Of a DNA stretch of 64,000 nucleotides, positions 50,979 to 58,311 are shown piece by piece; positions within the stretch are counted from its first letter, which is position 1; each line of letters starts with the position of its first letter. Origin of the DNA: AP-15 sp963790875 (GTDB lineage Bacteria; Pseudomonadota; Alphaproteobacteria; ATCC43930; CGMCC-115725); assembly GCA_963790875.1 (NCBI GenBank), contig CAWBQT010000016.1:372001-436000 (forward strand), written 5' to 3'. The position numbers were made by a program, and so were the translations under genes. The notes below the pieces were generated by a model that had not been told where the DNA came from, made no database searches, and saw only the letters and a program-made list of their open reading frames with translations.

Positions 50979-51299
50979 ATGGATGTCGATCTGACGATCC
51001 GCTATTCCGACGACCGCGCATGCGAGGTTGTCGTTTGCCGACCGAACGAACACACGCCGCTCTATCGGATCCTTACCCGCCGGGCGGACCACGGCGAGAG
51101 CCTCACGGAAGCGATGCGAGAAGCGCGCCGCCTTGACGCTGATGCGCCCTGGCCCGATCGGCGGCGCCGCACCGACAGGGCGCTGCTGGCCAATCCCGGC
51201 ATCGGCGTGACCCAAATCGCGCACCGCCTCAGCGTATCCCCGGTAACGCTCTATCGGTACATCCCCGCCGCGCGAACCGCGAATACGCCGGGCGCTTGA
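50979..51299 (+). CDS. 106-aa protein with the C-terminal HTH of a serine resolvase
   Basis: The C-terminal half reads RRRTDRALLANPGIGVTQIA and HRLSVSPVTLYRYIPAARTA, the DNA-binding helix-turn-helix end of Tn3-type resolvases. The N-terminal half (MDVDLTIRYSDDRACEVVVC, RPNEHTPLYRILTRRADHGE) is not the resolvase catalytic domain and lacks its Ser. This is either a chimera formed when a resolvase gene was truncated or a small DNA-binding protein recruited from one. It diverges from arsR (117 bases between starts), which places it at the edge of an arsenic-resistance segment that could once have been on a transposon. Confidence 0.55.
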   Translation: MDVDLTIRYSDDRACEVVVCRPNEHTPLYRILTRRADHGESLTEAMREARRLDADAPWPDRRRRTDRALLANPGIGVTQIAHRLSVSPVTLYRYIPAARTANTPGA

Positions 51300-51543
51300 C
51301 GACGGCCGCTCTACCCCAAAGACCGGGCCCTCCAAGAGGGTTTCAGCCTGGCGGCGGCCGGCGGCGGCGAGCCAAATGTAGCCGAAGGGCAGCTCTTCGC
51401 TTACTTTCCGGACGATTGCGCTCGCCACGCTGCGCTGGCGAGACGCGCCGACTTCGGAGCTTCCCTGTTTCGCCACGGAACGGGGAGGTTCGACCCAAAG
51501 CGGACCTGACGCGTCGGCGCAATCCGTCGGGCGAGTCGTGTGA

Positions 51544-52080
51544 TTAGGCAGGAACGTACGTCAACCTGATCGCGTCCTCGCCGATTAAATCGCTGGCCAC
51601 AAGGCGCAGGGACGGCCGGGACCCGGCGAAGAATGGCTTGCCGAGACCGAGCACAACGGGGCGGAAGTAGAGTTGATACTCATCAATAAGACCAAGGTCG
51701 GTTAAGCTTCGTGCCAGGTCCGGTCCGCCAACTTGAATCTCCCCAAAAAAAACGAGCTGAGCCTTCAGCCCGCGTATCACGGCCTCGACGTCATTCTCGA
51801 CGAGTGTGGCGTTGGGGCCGACTGACTTCAACGAGCGCGACACGACCCATTTCGGTTGGCTCCGCCACGCCGCCGCGAAATCGCGTTGCTCCGCGGCCCA
51901 CTCAGGACGGTCCTCATCCCAAATACGCATTACCTCATACATGCGGCGACCGTACACACTGCCGGTCAAGTCGCGCACTTGCTCGTAGAAGTGACGAAAG
52001 AGCGAGAGACCAGGCGTAAGTTCCAGGTGGTCGACGTAGCCGTCCAGGGACTGGTTCAATCCGAAGACGAGCTTCGCCAT
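51544..52080 (-). CDS. Dihydrofolate-reductase/RibD-fold protein
   Basis: 178 residues from ATG 52080. The start MAKLVFGLNQSLDGYVDHLE and the motifs GSVYGRRMYEVMRIWDEDRP, QPKWVVSRSLKS and VGGPDLARSLTDLGLIDEYQ, then PVVLGLGKPFFAG, are typical of the RibD C-terminal/DHFR-like family (COG0262 type). Members bind NADPH, but most have unknown substrates. No partner operon: neighbours are an intergenic stretch and a broken SDR gene. Complete and apparently functional. Confidence 0.85.
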   Translation of the reverse strand: MAKLVFGLNQSLDGYVDHLELTPGLSLFRHFYEQVRDLTGSVYGRRMYEVMRIWDEDRPEWAAEQRDFAAAWRSQPKWVVSRSLKSVGPNATLVENDVEAVIRGLKAQLVFFGEIQVGGPDLARSLTDLGLIDEYQLYFRPVVLGLGKPFFAGSRPSLRLVASDLIGEDAIRLTYVPA

Positions 52081-52314
52081 GCTACAAAATCTCCATCCCA
52101 CGTTCTTCAGAATAGCTTGAGCCCTCGTTAGGCGTAAGTGAGGTTGAGGTCGCTGCACGGGTGAAAGACCGCATCACTTGCAAAAGGAGGAGCCGTAGCC
52201 GGTGATGAACAGGCGCGAGAAGTCGCACCGGTGCTTAGTAGCGCTGAAGTCTCTTTGATCTTGGCAAAGCATCGGCGGCGGCACGCCCAGTCCGCGCCCC
52301 GCCGCGAGCGCCGG

Positions 52315-53096
52315 TCACCATCTCTCGAGCCACGGCCGCAGCACGATTTCGAACGCCCAAGTCGACCGATGCTGGCGATGCAGCTGCAGATAGGTCTCCG
52401 CAATCCGGTCGGGATCGGCCATGTTGTCGTCAACCGTCGTTCCCGCGCGTCGGTGCGCGCGGGTACCGTCTTCCTGGGTCCAACCAATCGCGGCGTCAAT
52501 CGGTACAGTGGCAATGTGGATGCCCTGCGGCATCAGTTCCCGTGCCATACTCTGGGCGAGCCCGGACTTGGCGTGACATGCCATGGCAAAGGCGCCGCTC
52601 GACGGGTAGCCCTTGAGCGCGGCGCTGGGTTCGTGAAGATGATCGTCCCTTTTGCGCCGTCCGCGTTGGGTGTGTTCTCGCGCATGAGTTGGGCGGCCTG
52701 TTGACCCACCAGAAACGCGCTGAACGCCGAGTTCCGAAGCGTGTCGAATGCCATACTGGGCTCGGCTTCGATAATCCCTTTGCCAAAAATGCCCGGAACC
52801 CTGCCGTCGATGTTGTGCACGACGAGCGTAGGAGCGCCAAGGTCTCGAACCACATTCTGGAACAGCATCGCCACGGCCGCCGGTTCGCTGGCGTCGCACG
52901 CGTAGCGGCGCACGCCGTGCGCCTTCTCCAGATTCTGCAGCACCGGCTTGTCCGGATTCCGGGCTGCGATGGCTACCCGCATGCCGTTTTTCGCAAACAG
53001 CCTCGCGCAACTTGCGCTATTGCCGGGGCCGCCGCCAACGATGACGGCTACGTCTTGCACGGAAAGTTGCGTGTCGTGCGTCTCGGATTGGGTCAT
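52315..53096 (-). pseudogene. Short-chain dehydrogenase/reductase, frameshifted
   Basis: The first frame starts at 53096 (GGAGGACG upstream) and reads QDVAVIVGGGPGNSASCARL (variant GxxxGxG cofactor loop), FAKNGMRVAIAARNPDKPVL and GAKGTIIFTNPAPRSR. Near 52630 the sense moves to another frame: KGYPSSGAFAMACHAKSGLA, ARELMPQGIHIATVPIDAAI and DRIAETYLQLHRQHRSTWAF. The active-site YxxxK-like position (expected in the SSGAFAMACHAKSGL region) appears altered to FAMACHAK, so even before the frameshift the protein was of the atypical, possibly non-catalytic type. One net indel. Confidence 0.7.
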
Positions 53097-53192
53097 GTTT
53101 CGTCCTCCATGTGTCGCAGGATGCCGGTGCCGGCGAAGAAATGGATGCTGCCGCTTAGGGTAGAGCACGGCTACGGCAAACTTGCACTCTGG

Positions 53193-53468
53193 CTAGAAGC
53201 GCGCCGCCCGCGACATTGAAGATGCCGGAGATTTGCTGCGGAAGCGCCGCTTGCTTTCCGGATTCAGGCTGAAAGCTGCGTGATCAGCGCCGGTCGTGAG
53301 GATCGAATGCGCGAAAGTCGGCCCGTTGATCTCATGGGCGGCATGCATGGCCTCGTGGCTGAAGGCGGCGGTCGCATCCCTCACCAGGGTGACGTGATAG
53401 CCGAGTTCGATGGCAAATCGGCCGACCGCCTCGATGGAGGTATTGGCGATCATGCCGATAATGATCAC
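53193..53468 (-). pseudogene. Isochorismatase-like cysteine hydrolase, C-terminal fragment with Cys-to-Ser
   Basis: The sequence IIIGMIANTSIEAVGRFAIE, LGYHVTLVRDATAAFSHEAM and HAAHEINGPTFAHSILTT is the C-terminal half of an isochorismatase-family hydrolase. The normal catalytic position is IANTCIEA; here Cys is Ser. The N-terminal half (Asp and Lys of the triad) is missing. The fragment is therefore doubly inactive. Confidence 0.65.
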
Positions 53469-53510
53469 GTGGCTGATGCCAAACAGAAACCTCTGTTTGT
53501 CGAGCGTTGA

Positions 53511-53810
53511 TCAGATTGCTTCATCCAGGAATAATTTGCTGTGGGCCACAAACAGCTTCGGATACTGGAAAAACGAACCATGTCCGCTATCGGGATAAAT
53601 GATCAACTAGGCCCGAGGAATGTTCTGCGCAAGAATATATGAATTTATCGTCGGGACCATGAAATCATTGCCATGCCGCCGCGGAAATGCTGCAGGAAGA
53701 CCAAAGGCACCCCGGTGTCCCGTCCGAACCGGCGGTAAGCAAAGCGAATCCCGCCAGCTTCGACGAATTGCGTTGGTGCCGATATATGCGTGTGCCTCGT
53801 CATCGGAACA
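53511..53810 (-). pseudogene. Alpha/beta hydrolase with internal deletion and TAG
   Basis: The 5' piece reads FVEAGGIRFAYRRFGRDTGV then PLVFLQHFRGGM, the beginning of an alpha/beta hydrolase (oxyanion-loop HF-R-G). It jumps directly to a C-terminal piece (TINSYILAQNIPRA) followed by an in-frame TAG (53607-53609) and LIIYPDSGHGSFFQYPKLFV ending AHSKLFLDEAI, which contains the catalytic His. A Gln codon is expected at the TAG. The central ~170 residues with the nucleophile are deleted. Confidence 0.65.
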
Positions 53811-54107
53811 TTCTCCCGCTGTGGGGGTATATACGCCTATGTGGGTGTCGCCGTCCCGAACGTCAAGGAGCGAGCCGCGCTCCGATCCTCGGGCACTCAC
53901 GAGCTTCGGGACGCACGACAATTATTTCCTGTGCGACGCGCGGGATGACGACCGACGACGCCATCAATGGTCTCGGCCAGCGCATAACCAAATCAGGAGG
54001 GGCCGGAATGCGGCACGAAGGACGGTTCGCGTGGGTCTAGCCGAACTTGGCCGATTGGGGCAGGTTGAACGAGGTAAGTGGTTGACTTCTTTCGACTGGA
54101 CCCACGA
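53811..54107. other. Intergenic region, nothing recognised
   Basis: About 300 bases between the hydrolase remnant and the IS1634 element, with no supported gene. Confidence 0.35.
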
Positions 54108-54121
54108 AGGTCTTCACTACA
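54108..54121 (+). repeat. 14-bp direct repeat, left flank of the IS1634-family element
   Basis: AGGTCTTCACTACA, repeated exactly at 55937-55950. It probably arose by target duplication, although it is longer than the 5-6 bases usual for IS1634 elements. Confidence 0.7.
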
Positions 54122-55892
54122 CGGGGGATGTCGGGGCGATCTGAGAGGCGCTGATTTTGGGCTCCGGTTGGGCGGGAAGGACGAGTTTGAGCTTGTCGAG
54201 GAGGAGCGCGAGCTCGGGTTCTGGCTCGGTGTAGCGGGTCAGCACCAGCTCGCGGCCGTCAGTCGTCGGGACATGCAGGTCGATCATCTGCACGGCGGCG
54301 AACTTTTCGATGGCACTGCGCGGGGTGAAACCGGGCGCGAGGGCGTGGAGGCGCCGACCGAGCGTGACGTGGAGGCAATATGCGAGGAAGGCGATGAAGA
54401 TATGCGCCTCGATGCGCGCCTCGTCCTGATGAAAGATCGGCCGGATGGCGAGGTCGCTCTTGAGGTTCTTGAATGCCTCCTCGACGCTGACGAGCTGGAG
54501 GTACAAGCCCCACAGCCGCGCCGGATCGTCGTCGGTGAGATTGGTGCGCAAGAGATACCGGCCCTCGCGCCGTCGGGCCCGGCGCAGCTTGGCGCGATCG
54601 AGGCGATAGCTGAGGGCGGCGCTGTCCGCAGCCACCTCGATCGCGATCAGACGCCAAGCGGTTCGGGCCTGCTTGCGCGCGGCGCCGAGCCGCATCAGCA
54701 GCTCTTCGCGCGTCAGCTTCATACCAGCGAGCTGCTTGAGCCGTGCCCACAACCATTTCAGCTGGCGGCGGCGCATCGCCCGTTCTTTGGCGACCCGGTC
54801 GGTGCTTTGCGCGAAGACGTAAAGTTCGCCGTCTTGGGGCAGCAGCTTGACTTGCACACCCGGCCGGGCGTCCTGCCAGGGCTTGGCAACGAGAGCCTTC
54901 TCCAGCCGGGTCAGACGGCCCTTCGGCGTACCGACCAGATACTGCACCGGCGGATCGGCGGCGCGCATCTCGGCCAGCACCGCTTCGGTCGGTACGCCGC
55001 GGTCCATCAGCCAAATCCGCCGTGCCTTGCCGTACTGCCGCTCGATGCGGTCGAGAAAACCGCGCAGCGTCGTCTTGTCCGCCGTGTTGCCCGGCAATAC
55101 CTCGTAGGCGAGCGGCAGCCCTTCTGGCGTCACCACCAGCGCGATGATTACCTGCACGCAGTCGCCTCGGTGGTCGCGCGAATAACCGTGCCGACGTTTG
55201 TCGCCTTCCGGAAACGGCGGATCGCTCTCGAAATAGGTGCTCGTCAGATCGTAGAGCAGCACATCGAAGTTGACGTTGAACAGGTCGCGCCAACGCCCGA
55301 CCAGATGGTCGAACAGCGCTTGCTTGTGTTCGAGCAGCCGATCGTGACAGCGGTAGAGCTTGTGGATCTCCGCCAGTCCGACATCCTCGCCCAGCAGGTC
55401 GGCCATGGCGCTGTGCTCGAACCATTGGCGATGCAAGTGCCACTCGCTGCCCGGCGCCAGCAGCCGGTAGGTCGCCAAGAGCAACAGCACCTGGTGCCAG
55501 CGTGTCCCCTTGCGGCTGGGGCCGAGCCTCCCGGCCCAGAACTCATCGAGCGCCAGTTCGCGCCACAGGTTCACCGCCAGCCAGCACCCGCCCCATTGCC
55601 GCGGCCGGCGCAGCCGCAGCTCGCTGAGCTTCAGCCGGACGATCGAGGCGTCCGGCAGCACCCCCTCGCAGCGGTCTTCCGGGAACAGCGACAAGGTGCG
55701 CGGCGCCGGCGCTCCGGCCTCCAGGACGGCGATCGACTTGCGCCAAGCCAGTTCCTGAGAATCGTTGATCTCGCCCAGGTACAGCAGCGGCCGCTGTACC
55801 ACACGGCCGCCGCCGACCCGGCGATTCTCCACGATGCTCCAGTAACGGTGCTCTTTGCCGTCCTTCTTGCGCTTGGTGTGGCGGAGAAACAT
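54117..55892 (-). CDS. IS1634-family transposase
   Basis: 591 residues from ATG 55892 (MFLRHTKRKKDGKEHRYWSI, the usual family start). DDE residues: VLLYDLTSTYFESDPPFPEG (Asp), RRIWLMDRGVPTEAVLAEM (Asp) and LVSVEEAFKNLKSDLAIRPI (Glu within the helix typical of IS4-like folds). The frame is intact. Its TAG stop (54117-54119) falls inside the flanking 14-base direct repeat, so the element appears to borrow its stop codon from the target. Confidence 0.93.
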   Translation of the reverse strand: MFLRHTKRKKDGKEHRYWSIVENRRVGGGRVVQRPLLYLGEINDSQELAWRKSIAVLEAGAPAPRTLSLFPEDRCEGVLPDASIVRLKLSELRLRRPRQWGGCWLAVNLWRELALDEFWAGRLGPSRKGTRWHQVLLLLATYRLLAPGSEWHLHRQWFEHSAMADLLGEDVGLAEIHKLYRCHDRLLEHKQALFDHLVGRWRDLFNVNFDVLLYDLTSTYFESDPPFPEGDKRRHGYSRDHRGDCVQVIIALVVTPEGLPLAYEVLPGNTADKTTLRGFLDRIERQYGKARRIWLMDRGVPTEAVLAEMRAADPPVQYLVGTPKGRLTRLEKALVAKPWQDARPGVQVKLLPQDGELYVFAQSTDRVAKERAMRRRQLKWLWARLKQLAGMKLTREELLMRLGAARKQARTAWRLIAIEVAADSAALSYRLDRAKLRRARRREGRYLLRTNLTDDDPARLWGLYLQLVSVEEAFKNLKSDLAIRPIFHQDEARIEAHIFIAFLAYCLHVTLGRRLHALAPGFTPRSAIEKFAAVQMIDLHVPTTDGRELVLTRYTEPEPELALLLDKLKLVLPAQPEPKISASQIAPTSPV

Positions 55893-55936
55893 GACGCTGC
55901 GAATTATACGCGCGGCAGCCACCCCGAAAATGGCCC
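54122..55936 (-). mobile_element. IS1634-family insertion sequence
   Basis: About 1815 bases between the two copies of AGGTCTTCACTACA. The ends show imperfect inverted similarity: left GGGGGATGTCGGGGCGATCT, right (inward) GGGCCATTTTCGGGGTGGCT. The transposase is intact. The exact end of each inverted repeat is uncertain by a few bases. Confidence 0.8.
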
Positions 55937-55950
55937 AGGTCTTCACTACA
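55937..55950 (+). repeat. 14-bp direct repeat, right flank of the IS1634-family element
   Basis: Second exact copy of AGGTCTTCACTACA; see 54108-54121. Confidence 0.7.
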
Positions 55951-56195
55951 GTCGTTTTTCATCATTTTCTGTAGATCGGCCCCTTATTTCTCAATTACTT
56001 GCCGGATCAAAAATCGAAAACCCCGCCGCCAATCGGCGAAGTCAGGCTAGCCTGAGCGCCGGCTGGGGGTTCAGAAAGGAGACCGCCCGCCGCGCCGCAA
56101 CCAGCGATAGGCGTCCACCGCAGTCGTTCGCGAGAATTCCCAGCGGCTACATGTTGAAGATTAACCCAGTGATCGGAGCCGCTTGCCTATGTCTA
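55951..56195. other. Intergenic region, nothing recognised
   Basis: About 245 bases between the IS1634-family element and the hydroxyacid dehydrogenase stop; no supported feature. Confidence 0.35.
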
Positions 56196-57179
56196 TTAGA
56201 GCATCCGCTCGTCGGACTCGATGAGGTTCCAGGGCGTCTCGCCAAGGATGGCGCGCCGGCAATTCTGCACCGCGCGCCGGAGGTATTCGTCGCGCCATGC
56301 CCCGCCCCCCGCCGAATTGTGCGGCGAGCCGATGACGTTCGGGAGGTCGAGAAACGGGTAACCCATCGCGAAGCGGCCGTGCCGCACCGGCTCCACCCAC
56401 CACGCATCGATGCCGGCGAAAAAGTGCGGATGGGCGACAAGATGCGCGTAGAGCGCCCCCTCATCGATGATCTCGCCACGCGCGACGTTAATCAGGATCG
56501 CGTTCTTCTTCATCAGGTCCAGTTCGCGCGCGCCGATCAATCCCTCGGTGGCGGTCGTCAGCGCGGCGCTGATGACGAGGACATCGGCGACGCGCAACAT
56601 CTCGTCGAGGAGGTCGGCCGTCGCGATCCAGTCGGTCGGCTCGTCGCTCGCGCCGCGGCGGTTGATTGCGTGAATTTTCATCCCGAAGGCGCGCATCAGC
56701 CGCGCCGTCGCGACGCCGACATTGCCGAAGCCGAGGATGCCGCAGACACCGCCGCGCAGCATCCGGTTGGCGCCGTGCTGGTTGAATTCGCCGCGCTTGA
56801 GGTTGGCGTGCTCGATTAACAAGCGCTTTGCCGCAGCCAGAGCCAGCGCGACGATGTGCTCCGACATCGGTTCGGCCCCTCCGCCCTTATTGGCGGCAAC
56901 CGGCAATTCCCGCGGCAGGTCCCGGGTGGGCACCCAATCGACGCCGGCGGCGGTGAACTGCAATAGCCGAGCATTGCGAATTAACGGGATCTCGTCGGGC
57001 CGCAGTTCCTTCGATATGTCGTGAGACAGTACCGCCCCGGCGCGCCCGAGCGCATGCGCTCGGGCGGCGGGCGCCAGGTCGACGAGATAGATAGCCTCGG
57101 ACCCACCCAGTTCTTCCTCGACGATCGCCCGGCTGCGCCCCGTCAGCGGATAGGTCACTACCAGCGGTCCTGCACCCAT
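56196..57179 (-). CDS. D-isomer-specific 2-hydroxyacid dehydrogenase
   Basis: 327 residues. The NAD-binding loop is GVCGILGFGNVGVATARLMR (GxGxxG as GFGNVG), with the following acidic/basic strand MKIHAINRRGASDEP suggesting NADP or NAD use is open. Catalytic Arg is in ILINVARGEIIDEGALYAHL, and the catalytic His in VIGSPHNSAGGGAWRDEYLR. The substrate-binding lead is RNARLLQFTAAGVDWVPTRD. The family includes glyoxylate/hydroxypyruvate reductases, which would suit a methylotroph, but the substrate is not determinable here. It begins directly after the stop of a degraded upstream frame. Confidence 0.9.
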   Translation of the reverse strand: MGAGPLVVTYPLTGRSRAIVEEELGGSEAIYLVDLAPAARAHALGRAGAVLSHDISKELRPDEIPLIRNARLLQFTAAGVDWVPTRDLPRELPVAANKGGGAEPMSEHIVALALAAAKRLLIEHANLKRGEFNQHGANRMLRGGVCGILGFGNVGVATARLMRAFGMKIHAINRRGASDEPTDWIATADLLDEMLRVADVLVISAALTTATEGLIGARELDLMKKNAILINVARGEIIDEGALYAHLVAHPHFFAGIDAWWVEPVRHGRFAMGYPFLDLPNVIGSPHNSAGGGAWRDEYLRRAVQNCRRAILGETPWNLIESDERML

Positions 57180-57654
57180 TCACCAGCCTCCGCTCCGATC
57201 CATCCGCAGTATAGGATTTCCGCTGAGAATGGCCGACATGATCCACGGGCCTTCCCACTTTTCCTGGCAGAAATCTTTCTCGAAGGCGCGGTAACCTTCG
57301 CTCACGGCTCCACGGTGCGGTTGTTTGGCGCTCCTCGCTTGCGCGCCGGTCTTCGGCCGCTTCTCGCCGCCGAGATGAGCGAATAAAGCGGCAAAGGTCA
57401 GCGGCATCCGGCATCCACAACTGTTGGATCCGCTCCCCGAAACAGCGGATCGCGGCCTCCTTCCGGACGATCCCGTTTCCGAGCAACTCTACCAGCGCGG
57501 CGGCGCGGAGTGACGGCCCGCCGGCGGCGCCGCGGCAGACAACACTCGGCTTTTCCAGATGATCGTTATGCGCGATTTTGATGATATCTGGTGGACACTC
57601 GACCGAACCCGACGACAGCAGGATGTCTGTTCTACTTTGCGCGCTCGATGACAT
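57180..57654 (-). pseudogene. Degraded gene of unknown identity
   Basis: Two frames look partly protein-like. One runs from 57654 with DIIKIAHNDHLEKPSVVCRG and VELLGNGIVRKEAAIRCFGE then RIQQLWMPDAADL. The other continues with FAALFAHLGGEKRPKTGA and EKDFCQEKWEGPWIMSAI, ending at 57180 directly before the hydroxyacid dehydrogenase ATG. I cannot name the family. A frameshift near 57405 would join them. It could be one broken gene or incidental open frames. Confidence 0.3.
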
Positions 57655-57744
57655 TTCTATCTTGCAGCGACATCAACACACACACAACACACAAGGTTCT
57701 GTCGACAGCAGCCGCAGCCATCGACAGTTTCGCGGCTCGCTGGC

Positions 57745-58188
57745 TCAGAAGCTCTTGGGGTTTTCAGGAGAGGTCGGCGCATCCGGTTCGACGAGATGCC
57801 ATGGTGGCGCGGAGGCCATCCAAATATGGGCCTGTCTCTTGAAGCCGGCCGGATCATCAAGGGTGCCGGCCTTGATGGCGATTACGTCGGGATGTCTCGC
57901 ATTCCCCGCAAACAGCGGCGTCCCACAGGTCGAGCAAAACGCGCGCCATACCGCTGTCCCTGAGGTCGCAGTTGAACGGTAGACTTGCTCTGTCCCGGAC
58001 TTCTGCAAAGCTGCCATTGGTACTACGACCACGTTGGCCTCCGCGCCCCCGGATACATACTGGCAATCGCGGCAGTGACAGGCCAACGCCGCAAGCGGCT
58101 CGCTCTCGACGCGGTACCGCACCTGCCGACAAAGACACCCGCCTTCAAACCGGTCATGCTGCCTCTCGGTCCTGGACCAGCGTCTCAC
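57745..58188 (-). CDS. GFA/CENP-V-type zinc-binding protein
   Basis: 147 residues. The zinc ligands of the glutathione-dependent formaldehyde-activating (GFA) fold are present: GGCLCRQVRYRVE, LACHCRDCQYVSGG and FCSTCGTPLFAGNA. The family carries two zinc sites on a beta-roll and is often annotated as aldehyde-activating, but in many relatives no such activity has been shown. In a methylotroph formaldehyde handling is plausible. There is no gfa-adjacent alcohol dehydrogenase. A hydrophobic C-terminal WMASAPPWHLVEPD motif is typical. Confidence 0.88.
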   Translation of the reverse strand: MRRWSRTERQHDRFEGGCLCRQVRYRVESEPLAALACHCRDCQYVSGGAEANVVVVPMAALQKSGTEQVYRSTATSGTAVWRAFCSTCGTPLFAGNARHPDVIAIKAGTLDDPAGFKRQAHIWMASAPPWHLVEPDAPTSPENPKSF

Positions 58189-58311
58189 CTGATCTGTCCC
58201 CTTATGCCTTTCACAAATCCTCCCTTCGACCTGATGGAGCTCCGCCCCTCTGCCGTCGGGCAGAGCGCCTGCGGCTGTGCCGCCGCAATTCGTTGACCAG
58301 CATGACCGACC

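Noticed and set aside
51296..51547. 83-codon frame after the resolvase-tailed protein
   Set aside because: Contains typical intergenic repeat-derived residues (VSPRNGEVRPKADLTRR) and no gene signals.
54078..56819. 913-codon plus-strand frame over the IS1634 element and hydroxyacid dehydrogenase
   Set aside because: Crosses an IS boundary and two genes on the other strand; no domain. Unusually long but explained by GC-rich antisense codon structure.
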